64,000 nucleotides of DNA from Cyathus striatus. Its lineage: Eukaryota; Basidiomycota; Agaricomycetes; Agaricales; Nidulariaceae. The DNA is taken from the NCBI GenBank assembly GCA_025738555.1, contig JAOVFP010000002.1, positions 4,774,001 through 4,838,000 of the forward strand, read 5' to 3'. This document shows positions 11,452-22,549 of this stretch, piece after piece. The notes under the pieces are model-generated. The model was not told the DNA's origin. It was given only the letters and a program-made list of their open reading frames with translations, and did no database searches. Position numbers and translations under genes: made by a program. How positions within the stretch are numbered: position 1 is the stretch's first letter; each line of letters begins with the position of its first letter.

Positions 11452-14096
11452 CTATAGATCCTCTTCCGAGTCAGACGCCATGTTAATTGTGGGCATTTCA
11501 TCCTCATCGTCGTTTTCACTATCATCGTTGCTTAGAGGAACTAACGTGGTTCCTGGTAATTGTTGAGTGGACGATTGTTGAGGATAGATATTTTGTGAAA
11601 GAGGTGTTTTGTGGCCTGTGTTGTCCAATCCAGGTTGTTTTATAGGCATGGCAATTGGTGTAATCTTTGAACGTACTGCAACTGCACTATCATGTTGAGT
11701 TGCAGATGCAACAGGTGGATTTTCTGGTGTTGGTGCTGATTGTCCTAATGAGGGTATTAACAAAGTAGGAACTCTGGGATTTTCATCGTCCCTCATCGTA
11801 TCCTCCGATGTGTGCTGCAGTGCCTCTAGGCCTAACGTCTCTCGAATTCTCTTTTCCTCTTGAGACTCTTCTGATATATACAATGACAAAGCCTCGACGG
11901 TGGGCATCGAACGAAGGAGGGGTGGTACTCGAGGGTGTAATATAAGGTCGAACATGCGCTGTAAAAGGTGTCAATTTCGAATATAACAGGAAATTACAAT
12001 TCTGAGCCTATACCTCTTCGTAACTATCATTCGTGATGGTTTTGAGAACAAGAGGAAGGCTCTTGCTTAGCACACCAGAAGTACCACATGCAATGGTGAT
12101 TGCCAAACTTCGCAGTTTATTATGCACCTGAGGAAAGAGGCCACTATCGGGAGATAGTAATGTAGGTGCCATTTGTGGAAGGGATAAGTTCAGAGAAAGG
12201 ACTGTTCTTGAACATATCGATAAAATTGCAGGTGGTAGATCCTCATTTTGGAGCAAATGATGTAGCACTAGTATCAATATTAGTGGACAGTCCCAAATAA
12301 TTACCCAAGCGTACCAGTCAAGGCTGCGAGCAGCGCCTTCCCTTCATCTTCAGTGGGACACATGACTTCTTTCGTTACACTAAAAACTTCATCCCCTTCA
12401 TAATTCCGCGCTCGCTTCTTGCTTTTCTTGCCTTTCCCAGAAGTTATTTCATTAGATGAGTCACTTAGTGATGATTGTGACGACAACAGCCGTGCTGATA
12501 TAAAGGATATCACTGCCGTGGCAACGCGGTTCAATATTAAGGGGGAACCAGCGGAGGGGCTAAACTTCAGAAGCGAGTCAAGAGCTCCGAACAATACCAC
12601 AAGAAGGGCCCTAGATATTGTGAGATATCAATGCACCATAGAGATGTTAGATGCTCACGATGTAGGCTTCCCTTCCAAACATTGAGATATGATGGTTAGG
12701 AGTCGAGCAGCATGTGGCCTCAGGTGAGATCTTGCACTGGAACGAAGTAAGCGACAGCAGTACTTTCTTTCAGGTTGGAGCATACGGTACCTGAACGTGA
12801 TAGCATGCAGCAATTGAGAGCCATATTTCGTGATCGAGGGAATTGCTGTCATCTCCATGGAGCGTACAATTGGGTCGACAAATCCATCTACCTAAAGAGG
12901 GGATGTCAAGCATAATCACTAATAATTGGATAGTGCGCTAACCTGCGCTTCTACATTCGCTGTGAGAAGAGCGGACGCAAACTGGACGATGCTTCCAAGA
13001 GGTAGTTGAACATGCCTGTGAGTAATAGCCCTGCAAATACAGTCGTCAGTACATGCATAATCTAGCGTAAAACATTCGATCTACTTCAAAAAATCACACA
13101 GGATAACGATACTGCATTGGAGACGTTCGAGATTAAGCGGAACAGAAATGCTGGGATCTTCGTGTGAATTTTGCTCTCGAGAATTATGAAGATCTGGACT
13201 GTATCAAATGAGTACGTTATACAGGAAAGATGAATAAGAAATGGAATATAACCTGAAGAAGGGAAGGTGGTTCTTAATGCTAAGAAGCTACTCCAACCGA
13301 AACTCAAGGTCTTGTCAAAGGAGTTTCTCCAGAGGCCGCTAGCTCCGACCTTTCCCCCAGTAAAATGTAAAACACAATACAGAGCGGAGCAAGCTTCAAC
13401 TAACGATCTTTGTGATGTACCAGACATATTTCCATTGAGGTGAATTAAGGCCAGCTTTGATAAAGTGGAATGAGACGCCCGGTGTGCGGCAGGATAAACA
13501 GGAACCAGCCGGTGGATGGTCCATATGCATTCTAACTTTGACAAACGTCAGTAACTCAAAATTTAGGTGCAGGAATATCATACCTTTACTTCCAACTCAG
13601 GAGTGTTTTGAGCGGTTTGGATCAGAGATGTGATGAATTTAGGAACATTCGGGTTTGAAACTTGTCTTTGAAACTCGGACATATCAGTTAAAGACGTAAA
13701 TATTATTCTTGCAAGTCGAATTGCAGCTTTTATCACAGGTGTCTGCTCATTTTTCTATAAAATAAAAACTAGATAAGACTGCAAAGAGTGAAGAGTGGGA
13801 AAACGAACCGAGAGTAAAGGAAGCGCAACTCCTAGCCAACTTTGACCAAACTCAATCATAATGCTCCGAGAGCACATGGAAGTTTTATGCGCAATGCATA
13901 AGCCTGCCCAGCGTGCACATGCTTCTTTGGAATGTAACAAAGAATTGACTCTTGTGGTCCACTTTGCGAGGTGAGGGGAAGGAAAAAAGGACTGAGTTGT
14001 GAGGGAGTTGAGAACAAATGGCAAGTTTTGGGCAGCAGAAATGTCTGAAGCGAGCTGTATTTGAAGCAAGAGCTTTAGAAGGTGTCCATCTTCCAT
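11452..14096 (-). CDS. RIX1: Pre-60S ribosome processing factor RIX1-like
   Basis: Ten exons, read from the start: 14096-13809, 13754-13584, 13535-13253, 13193-13085, 13030-12943, 12891-12791, 12736-12659, 12610-12315, 12267-12014 and 11958-11452. They give 724 codons, close to the family length. The N-terminal half has the RIX1 signature: PSPHLAKWTTRVNSLLHSKE, ARWAGLCIAHKTS, QSWLGVALPLLS, VIKAAIRLARIIFTSLTD. Helical repeats follow (VPLNLERLQCSIVILCDFL, LRPHAARLLTIISQCLEG), then a Lys-rich nuclear signal (GKGKKSKKRAR) and an acidic tail (NDDSENDDEDE). RIX1 works with IPI1 and IPI3 in ITS2 processing and recruits the Rea1 ATPase to pre-60S particles. I chose the ATG at 14096 because upstream codons in frame lack an ATG before a stop. 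Confidence 0.85.
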
Positions 14097-14941
14097 AATG
14101 GCGATATGAATATGTTTGCAAAGGAGCTTTCTCAATCTCAGAAACTTAGCCGATACAATCTGATCCCGCCTATGGCTTCAATACCAAATATGCGCTTACA
14201 GTGACACTCAGTAACAACGGTTGGTCACAGTACGGTCATCCAAAAGTCACAATCAACCAAGAGTGTAACATGCAACGTACGTCGCTTCGTGACACACGTT
14301 AAAGTGCAAGCTTGACGAATCCTAGTTTTAGTTACATCCTTTTTATACACACTAAGTTAACTTTTTACACTATATTTTAATTTTTAGTTGTCGCTATTCC
14401 AGCTTGAATTTATTTGAACACAATTTAATCAGTGGTATACCTCCTTGTCTTCAATATTATTCTTGCCCCATGGCATCAACCGCTGTCCATTCGCAGAATG
14501 CTGTCAGATCCCAAGAATTTAGCCACACTGGCAACATACATCAATGCCACAGGCCGCCTCTGCCAAACACTGGGCATTATCCCACAGTGGAAACCCCCCT
14601 CCAATGAAGACTGAGAATGACAAAGATTTAGATTGGATAGATTGGATTTGAATAGAACTAAGACTTGAACCGTCTCAAGAGACTCAATACCCACCCCACC
14701 GATAGCATGCTTCTGCTTGGGCCTTAAGACCCCTACTCAACCATCACACAGTGTGCTCCCACCACAGGATGCCACCATTTCTCCCCTCCTGGCACCTTAC
14801 CACTTGTATGGCATCCTGAGGCTCACTTTATACAGCTGATGGACACCATGCTACACATCTCATCTCTCACTATGTTCACTCATACAGAACACCAATTACT
14901 ATGCTTTACATACAAGTAGACACTACACTGTCACAACATAT
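14097..14941. other. Gene-poor region upstream of RIX1, before the retrotransposon
   Basis: This stretch holds the RIX1 upstream region and a short retroelement-like fragment listed separately. The DNA just before the element is rich in CA and TG and poor in CG, like the element itself. I see no other gene. Confidence 0.4.
14480..14614 (+). pseudogene. Possible C-terminal fragment of a LINE-type polyprotein
   Basis: One frame reads RRMLSDPKNLATLATYI, then NATGRLCQTLGIIPQW, and stops at 14614. The pattern 'alternating basic, DPK, then YI-ATGR' resembles the end of fungal non-LTR retrotransposon polyproteins after the RNase H region. There is no upstream coding sequence in frame, so if real it is a 5'-truncated relic. 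The resemblance is from memory and weak. Confidence 0.25.
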
Positions 14942-14946
14942 GGTAC
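14942..14946 (+). repeat. Target-site duplication, left copy (GGTAC)
   Basis: The five bases before the 5' LTR are repeated exactly after the 3' LTR at 22545-22549. A perfect 5-bp duplication is what Ty3/gypsy integrases leave. Confidence 0.9.
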
Positions 14947-15701
14947 TGTTATATCCATGTCTGGATACATCATGCCGACGTTCCCACGTGACCTTCTAAC
15001 ATACCCAGTCCATTCCTGGAATGTACCTGCTTCAGGTTTACACTTCCCGATGTTCCCACCTGGGAACGTACCTGGAACCCATCAGGTTTTCTATCAGATA
15101 CTTCAGATACATAGTTTCTCTTATGACGGCCTCACTGCATCATTATACCATTACTCCTCTCTTCCATTCTCACTTGTACGTTTCATTATGGTCAATGTAG
15201 TTTAGTTTCTTATTCTTCATTCTGAGCATGTCATTTGCACCACTACTCCTCTTTGCCCAGTCTTTATTTCATTTACTTACACTTATCATTCAGTCTCCGG
15301 ATTCGTACCTATGTCTTACAAGTACATATAAATAGCCTTCCAAATGTACTAGGTAGTCTTCAGTATTCATATAAACCTCATACACTTCTTCCTACTTCTA
15401 AGTTCCAAAACCCGCTCTGGGTTTTCCTTCAGGTTTCTCTCCCACTGCCTAGTGTAGTGGCGAAGCCCTCTCTTATACTCTGGAACGTCTTCCTCTGTTG
15501 AATATCGTCTTCCTTGAAATAAGAACCATTCCCTGGGGATATCCAGGCAGCGCAGCATATATGCTGAAGCCACAGTTCACTTCCGCACTTCCACTCTCGT
15601 TCCCATACCCGTACTCACTTTGGGTTTCCATTATAGTTCTCCCACACCCTCCAGGTGTCTTCGCATTCGTTTTCCAGTAGGAAGGGAATCGGTATGTAAC
15701 A
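14947..15701 (+). repeat. 5' LTR
   Basis: This 755-bp repeat has TG...CA ends. It holds TATAAATA at 15327-15334, a likely U3 promoter box, with the RNA start expected shortly downstream. It differs from the 3' LTR at about 32 sites by hand comparison. All the differences I saw are transitions. Confidence 0.95.
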
Positions 15702-15737
15702 GTATACAAATACTAATACCTTGAATATCTCTCTATC

Positions 15738-17249
15738 ATGGCTCCAACTGGAACTTCAGTTACTCACACAGCACATACCGCTAGTCATACCAATGCTGTG
15801 GGTGCTTGTGCCACCCATGCAGCTATGAGGCAACAGCCTCCATGGAGTACTTCAGGTTCTCTACCTTCTACACCATCTTGGGTTACACCCAGTCCAGCAC
15901 CACCTCCTAGTGCTACTTTCCTGGGTCCACCCTCGACTTCTGCTCAGCTACTTTCTGTTCCTGCAGCCGGGAACCTTGGATCTGCTCAGGCTCCTCCAGA
16001 TGGCACTCCACTGCCATATGGTACAGTTGCAGCAGACTGGGACACTCCCGAGGGTCACAGCTCCAATGGTGGTACCATTGGGCTGCCACCTCCACCTCCT
16101 TCTCAGCCCAACCCTCCATCTCCACCATCCTCAGACTCAGGGGATGATGGTGATGAGGATGATATCGACAATCCCAGGTGCACACCTCTTGTGCACCACT
16201 CCCGGGAAGACCGGCTTGCCAAAGCTCTCTTGAGAGTTGCAGAATCTGCCCGGGGTACGTCAGGATCACATCGGGAATGCAATGTACAAAAGCCAGATAC
16301 TTTTGACGGTTCCAGTGCTGAGAAGTTGGAGCAGTTCATTATGCAATGCCAAATTTACTTCTGGAATAATCCTTCCCAATACTCAGATGGACATTCCCAG
16401 GTCAACTTCACTCTCGCATATCTTTGGGATACCACACTTCAGCTCATTATGCTGACCCTCTCCAATCCCTATGCTGATGATGAGTTCCTTCACTCTTGGG
16501 AGGTTTTCGTCATCATGCTAGAGGATAACTTCGGGTTAGCGAACCTGGAAGGGGATGCTGAGAATGATCTGGATGTCCCCGTTATGAAGGATTCGCAGAA
16601 ACTGTCCAAATATCTTGTACAGTTCAACAGACTTGCACAGCACACTGACTGGGATGATAAATCCTTATGCCACCGACTCTATTCCAGTTTTCCAGGTCGC
16701 ATTAAGGATGAGATCTCTCATGTCAGGAAACCTACCACAAAGTGTGGGATGATTAAGCTAGCTCAAGGGATTGATAGTTGGTACTGGGAATGCCAGTCCA
16801 AGCATATGTGGGAATCCCACCAGCCTCGGGGTCTGTGGGTTCCGGATAGCTCTGTTAGAGCTCCTACAAACCGTCCCGCAGTCACCCCGACATCTTCCTG
16901 CCTTGTTTCAGGTCAATACGCACCCTGTCCAAGCTACCCCCACCATGCTGGTAGTCACCTGCCTCATTCTTTGCAGCCTCCCCAGCAGCAGAGGCCGGAA
17001 TTGAATGACAAGGTTGGTCAAGATGGCAAACTCTTGCCACAAGAACATCAGTGTCGCATGGACAACAATCTATGCTTGTTCTGTGGTAATCCGGGGCATT
17101 GTGCCAAAGAATGTCCCCACTCTGCCTCTTCTGCAGCTAGAGCCCAGGCATCTGGATTATCTGCTTCAGTTCCTATATCAGCTTCTGTGGGTCCCTCAAC
17201 CCACAGGTCTGCACCTCTTTCCAACCTGGCTTCAGGTTCGAAAAAATAG
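15738..17249 (+). CDS. Retrotransposon Gag polyprotein
   Basis: A single 503-codon frame runs intact from its ATG to a TAG. The N-terminal third is Ser/Thr/Pro-rich and disordered, and ends in an acidic patch (SDSGDDGDEDDID). The central capsid-like domain has ...EKLEQFIMQCQIYF, LHSWEVFVIMLEDNFG and KYLVQFNRLAQHTDWDD...LYSSFPGRIKDEI, the pattern of the retrotransposon gag family. A zinc knuckle, CLFCGNPGHCAKEC, follows near residue 450 and would bind the element RNA. The stop codon directly follows a run of six A, and the pol frame is open in the -1 register from that point. It packages RNA into cytoplasmic particles in related elements. Confidence 0.92.
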   Translation: MAPTGTSVTHTAHTASHTNAVGACATHAAMRQQPPWSTSGSLPSTPSWVTPSPAPPPSATFLGPPSTSAQLLSVPAAGNLGSAQAPPDGTPLPYGTVAADWDTPEGHSSNGGTIGLPPPPPSQPNPPSPPSSDSGDDGDEDDIDNPRCTPLVHHSREDRLAKALLRVAESARGTSGSHRECNVQKPDTFDGSSAEKLEQFIMQCQIYFWNNPSQYSDGHSQVNFTLAYLWDTTLQLIMLTLSNPYADDEFLHSWEVFVIMLEDNFGLANLEGDAENDLDVPVMKDSQKLSKYLVQFNRLAQHTDWDDKSLCHRLYSSFPGRIKDEISHVRKPTTKCGMIKLAQGIDSWYWECQSKHMWESHQPRGLWVPDSSVRAPTNRPAVTPTSSCLVSGQYAPCPSYPHHAGSHLPHSLQPPQQQRPELNDKVGQDGKLLPQEHQCRMDNNLCLFCGNPGHCAKECPHSASSAARAQASGLSASVPISASVGPSTHRSAPLSNLASGSKK

Positions 17250-20200
17250 GGAGCAGTCCTCTGGACACCACACAAGCTGAGGACCATGTTGTTCCCCCTT
17301 GTGTGCAGCCGATGCAGGTAAGACTCAACACTTCCACTCTTTCAGACCCCAATGCACTTCACATTCCACTTTGTAGTACCATCCATGCTCTCCCTACACC
17401 CTGTACAGTTTCATATAGCGCTCTAGTTGATTCGGGTTCTACCCATTGTTTTATGGATTCATCTTTCATTCAGACACATGCTATTCCTACCTCACCTACT
17501 CCACCCATCACTCTCAGACTCTTTGATGGCACCAGCAACCATGTAATAACTGAGTTTGTTACACTGCCTGTACTATTCCCTACCAGTGAATGTATCACAG
17601 TTGAACTCTATGTGACACCTCTTGATTCCATGTGTTCTGCAGTCCTAGGATACAATTGGCTCACCCACTTCAATCTGTTGATTGACTGGGTATCAGGCTC
17701 ATTAACATTCCAGACTCCAGACACTTCTGAGCAACTTCCACTCCAATCCGGGATCTCGGAACCAGGTTCTGCTTCCAAGGATCCATCTCTGGTCACTCTT
17801 GATGAGTCTCTGTCACCTCCTCCTAGCATTTCGCTAATAAATGGTGCGCCTTCTTGCATGCATGCCGTTTAGAGGGAGCACAGACTTTCTGTATCCAGCT
17901 TGGTGCTGTCGCTTCCACCACTGCCCTCAATCCTGAGGAAGCTCTGGATCTCTCTTCCATACCATCTGAGTATCACAAGTTTGCTGATGTATTTAGCAAG
18001 TCCCGGGCAGATACACTTGCTCCTCACCATCCCTACGACTTAAAAATCAACCTAGAGGAAGGTGCATCACCTCCCGTAGGTCGGATCTATTCCCTTTCCC
18101 AATCCAAGCTTTCCGCTCTTCGGGATTTCATTGATGAACATATCTGGATCAGATTCATTCAACCTTCATGCTCTCCGCATGGGGCTCCTGTCCTTTTTGT
18201 CCACAAGAAGGACAGATTGCTTCGGCTTTGTGTGGATTTCCATGGGTTGAACGCTATTTCTAAAAAGGATCGTTATCCTTTGCCACTCATTTCAGATTTG
18301 CTTGACAGTCCCCGTCATGCCCATATCTACACCAAGATCGACCTGCATCATGCGTACCACCTGGTCCACATTGCCGAGGACAATGAATGGAAAACCACTT
18401 TCCAGACTTGCTATGGATCCTTTGAATGGCTAGTCATGCCCTTTGGACTTTCCAATGCACCTGCAGGTTTCCAATGCTTCATGAATGATGTTTTCAAAGA
18501 TCTTCTCGATGTGTGCATCATAGTTTATTTGGATGACATCCTTATATACTCTGATAACCTTGTGCAACATCGCCAACATGTCAGGGAAGTTTTGCATCAA
18601 CTCCAGAAGCATGGGTTGTACATGCACATGGATAAGTGTGAGTTCCACTCGGAATTCATGGAATATCTCGGATATATACTATCGCCCAACGGTCTCACCA
18701 TGTCTCCAACAAAGGTGAAGACTATTCAAGATTGGCCTGAACCAAGGAAAGTAAAAGACATTCAATCCTTCCTTGGGTTCACTAATTTCTATTGGCATTT
18801 TATATACAACTATTCTGACATAGTTGTTCTGCTCACCCACCTTACCCAAAAGGGTAATCCATGGAACTTCTCAGAAAAATGCTGTTCCACTTTCACTGAA
18901 CTTAAAGACGCTTTCACATCAGCACCCATCCTTACCCATTGGGTTCCTGACAAGCAGCTCATTGTGGAAATCGATGCTTCAGATTACACATTGGCTGCTA
19001 TCCTGTCTATAGTTTCCAATGATGGTGAGATTCACCCTATCGCTTTCCACTTGTGAACCTTTACACCTCCTGAGTTAAACTACAACACCCATGACAAAGA
19101 ATTGCTTGCTATCTTCGAAGCATTCCAAGTCTGGTGTCATTACCTGGAAGGTTCCGGTTCACCCATCGACGTCGTCACAGACCACAAGAACTTGGAATAC
19201 TTTTCCACAACCAAGATCTTGTCCCGACGACAAGCCCAATGGTCTGAGTATCTTTCCCAGTTCAATCTAGTTATCTGCTTTCGACCTGGAAAACTCGGGG
19301 CAAAGCCGGATGCTCTGACTAGACGATGGGACGTCTACCCTAAAGAGGGGGATAGTGACTACACTAAGGTCAATCCGCATAACTATCGTCCAGTGTTCAC
19401 ACAGGAACAGCTTATCACTTCTCTCCGAGCAACATCATTTATTGTACCTGCTCTTCGTGCTAGTATCATCATGGACATTGAACAGTTACATACTGATATA
19501 TTATCAGCTCTCCCTAATGACCTGGTTGCAGTTATCCGAATGTGGACTCCCGAGAATTGTTGGACTGTAACCCTGGACGGTTTCCTCCATCTAGATAACC
19601 AGATCTATGTTCCGGACTCCGAAACCCTTTGGCTTCAGGTTTTACAGTACAAACACGATCACCCGCTTTCAGGACACCTTGGACAGAACAAGACCCTCAA
19701 GCTAATTCAACATGAATATACTTGGCTGCTTATATGGACATTTGTAAAGGACTATTGTAAGTCTTGTAATACTTGCATGCGTTCTAAACCACAGTGCCAC
19801 TGCCCATACAGAACCCTGAAACAACTTCTGGTTCCTGGATGCCCATGGCACTTGATATCTATGGATTTCATAGATCAACTTCCAAAATCATCAGCTTCCA
19901 AGTATGATTCTATACTTGTTATCGTGGATCATTTCTCCAAGCAGTCTATCTTCATTCCCACTCATACCACTTGCTCTTCTTCTGACCTTGCACTTCTATT
20001 TGTACTTCATGTCTTTTTCAAGCATGGAGTCCCGGAACACATCACTTCCGATTGTGGTTCCGAGTTTGTGTTGCATTTCTTCCACTCCCTCGGTATGGCC
20101 CTCGACATCACTTTACATTTCACCTCAGGTTATCATCCCAAAGGCGATGGCCAAATGGAACACACAAACCAAACTCTGGAACAACACCTTCAGGCCTACT

Positions 20201-20946
20201 GCAACTATCAGCAGGATAACTGGTGTGATCTCTTACCTCTTGCTGAATTTGCTTACAATAATGCACTGAGCACAACCACAGGAATTTCACCATTTTATGC
20301 AAACAAGGGTTATCACCCAAACCTTGCAATACATCCAGAATGTGATCTCACTTCCACTTATGCCCGGCACTTCGCAGTAAACCTCAAGGAACTTCATGAG
20401 ATGCTTTGGACCGAAATACTCAGTGTGCAGAAACATTACCAAGCACCTGCTGATGCACATCGCAAACCCGCACCCACATTTCCTGTTGGGACAAAGGTAT
20501 ACATCAAAGCTGAGTACTTCCGGACAACCTGGCCATCCTGGAAACTTGCAGAAAAGTTCCTAGGACCTTTTGAAGTCATCGCACTTGCTGGATCACATTC
20601 GTGTACCTTGCGCCTTCCAGAACAATTTTGTGCAGTCCACCCAGTATTCCATGTATCCATGCTTGAACCCAATACTGAAAATACTATTCCAGATCGCATT
20701 ATTCCTCCACCACCACCTGTCCAGGTTGATGGTGATATTGAATATGAGGTCTCAGAAATCTTGAACTCTAAACTGGATCATCGTTTGCATTGCAAACTGA
20801 GGTACTATGTATGCTGGCTAGGGTATGAAGGGACCGATGAAGAGTTCTCATGGCTTCTGACCACGGAACTGGAACACACTACAGATATCATCGAAGAGTT
20901 CCACTCCCACTATCCAGATAAGCCCAGCCCTACTCCTATTTCTTAA
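17246..20946 (+). pseudogene. Retrotransposon Pol polyprotein, broken by a frameshift and a stop
   Basis: Pol is open in the -1 frame from the gag stop. The protease motif LVDSGSTHCF lies near 17427. The frame then ends at 17872, and the RT continues in another frame from about 17854, which implies a small indel near 17852. RT shows PLISDLLD, MPFGLSNAPAGFQ and the catalytic YLDD near 18526. A TGA at 19054-19056 cuts RNase H, just before TFTPPELNY...HDKELLAIF; the frame continues unbroken after it to 20946. Integrase has an HHCC finger (HPLSGHLG...CKSCNTC), a DDE core (MDFID, TSDCGSEF, GQMEHTNQ) and a chromodomain (YYVCWLGYEGTDEEFSWL). The chromodomain directs integration to heterochromatin in related elements. 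With both breaks, full-length Pol cannot be made from this copy. Confidence 0.92.
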
Positions 20947-21789
20947 TTTCACATTACTTATTAACTGCTTGCAGTTTCACCTTATACAAAAACCAAAAAC
21001 AATGAATAACAAGCAAAAGATGAGATACAAGTACATTTAATTCTTTGGTAACATGTTACGACCATTTCCATCACTCCCTCTGCATTTGCGACTTGACCTG
21101 AGCTACTTCCTCACCTTCCGACACAATTCCGGCTCCCATCACAACTTCCTCATATGCATCTGGATCCCAGAGGCATTCCATGAGCAAGGTTTCAATATGG
21201 AAACATGGACAATGTGCCCAGATACCTTGGAAACATCTCAGGACAACTTATTGAGTTCACCTACCACCTGGAAATTGGCATCACCACATCTCTGACTCTA
21301 CTTGATTGACTACGCTATCTTCCAATGCTTCCTGCATTTTCCCTGGCAGTTCCTGCTACTTCTGCATCCAATCCAGACCTCATCCAACATCTTCCAATCA
21401 CTTCCCTATCCATTCCCAACTCTTCCAATGCTTCCAACCCAGTTCTGACACTCATCTCAGTCAGATATACAATTGGCAGTGCAACCAAGCTTGCCGCATT
21501 ACCGGAACATCTGGAACAAATGGCTACCAGTGGAATATTGATGCACATGTCCTTCCACATCCACATCCATGGGCAGTGTTAATAGGTCTCGGATTCAGCT
21601 ATGACTTGCTGGAACTTACTCAGGAACTTGTAGTTCACACCTTTGCTACTTTTCTTGCCAAAGGAATCAGATGCACTCTCTTTCTCTTATTTGAACATTC
21701 ACTGACCAATAGGATTTCTTGTATTATTTTTAGTTATATATTCTCACACACAGTATGACCTCGTGGGCTCGGCCCTAAAAGGGGGATAC
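20947..21789. other. Spacer between pol and the 3' LTR, with a possible antisense reading frame
   Basis: This 843-bp stretch is part of the element. The minus strand has an 83-codon frame at 21566-21315. A second minus-strand stretch at about 21190-21080 reads ETLLMECLWDPDAYEEVVMG and on to a stop. The latter is acidic and protein-like. It is unclear whether the two are exons of one antisense gene or chance. The plus strand has only short low-quality frames. The stretch ends in the polypurine tract. Confidence 0.35.
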
Positions 21790-22544
21790 TGTTATATCCG
21801 TGTCCAGATACATTGTGCTGACGTTCCCACGTGACCTTCTAACATACCCAGTCCATTCCTGGAACATACCTGCTTTGGGTTTACACTTCCTGACATTCTC
21901 GCCTGGGAACATACCCAGAACCTGTCGGGTTTTCTATTGGATACTTTGGATACATAGTTTCTCTTATGACAGCCTCACCGCGTCATTATACCATTACTCC
22001 TCTCTTCCATTCTCACTTGTACGTTTCATTATGGTCAATGTAGTTTAGTTTCTTATTCTTCATTCTGAGCACGTCATTTGTGCCACTACTCCTCTTTGCC
22101 CAGTCTTTATTTCATTTACTTACACTTATCATTCAGTCTCCGGATTCGTACCTATGTCTTACAAGTACATATAAATAGCCTTCCAAATGTACTAGGTAGT
22201 CTTCAGTATTCATATAAACCTCATACACTTCTTCCTACTTCTAAGTTCCAAAACCCACTCTGGGTTTTCCTTCAGGTTTCTCTCCCACTGCCTAGTGTAG
22301 TGGCGAAGCCCTCTCTTATACTCTGGAATGTCTTCCTCTGTTGAATATCATCTTCCTTGAAATAAGAACCATTCCCTGGGGATATCCAGGCAGTGCAGCA
22401 CATATGCTGAAGCCATGGTTCACTTCCACACTTCTGCTCTCGTTCCCATACCCGTACTCACTTTGGGTTTCCATTATAGTTCTCCCACGCCCTCCAGGTG
22501 TCTTCACATTCATTTTCCAGTAGGAAGAGAATCGGTATGTAACA
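21790..22544 (+). repeat. 3' LTR
   Basis: This repeat is 755 bp, the same length as the 5' LTR, with the same ends and TATAAATA at 22170-22177. Sequence after it begins with the target-site copy GGTAC. Equal length means no indels have accumulated, while base changes at CpG-derived sites are common. Confidence 0.95.
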
Positions 22545-22549
22545 GGTAC
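22545..22549 (+). repeat. Target-site duplication, right copy (GGTAC)
   Basis: Exact copy of 14942-14946, directly following the terminal CA of the 3' LTR. Confidence 0.9.

Larger units (their letters stand above)
14947..22544 (+). mobile_element. Ty3/gypsy chromodomain LTR retrotransposon (chromovirus type)
   Basis: A full-length 7.6-kb element has two 755-bp LTRs that start TGTTATATCC and end TATGTAACA, and is bounded by GGTAC duplications. Inside, in order: gag with a CCHC knuckle, protease, reverse transcriptase, RNase H, integrase with HHCC and DDE motifs, and a C-terminal chromodomain. A purine tract (AAAAGGGGGA, 21777-21786) precedes the 3' LTR. Protease before RT before integrase places it in Ty3/gypsy, and the chromodomain places it among chromoviruses. 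Two pol defects make it probably non-autonomous now. I could not identify a convincing tRNA primer site after the 5' LTR. It sits between RIX1 and SEC10 and interrupts neither. Confidence 0.95.

Noticed and set aside
13755..14135. Upstream extension of RIX1 to 14135
   Set aside because: The start there is TTG, and no ATG lies between it and the upstream in-frame stop. The ATG at 14096 fits the family start.
15235..15501. 88-codon frame found in both LTRs
   Set aside because: It is repeated because the LTR is repeated. It has no recognisable protein pattern and overlaps the likely RNA start.
15913..16339. Minus-strand frames inside gag
   Set aside because: They mirror the Pro/Ser-rich gag N-terminus. 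No splice partners or motifs.
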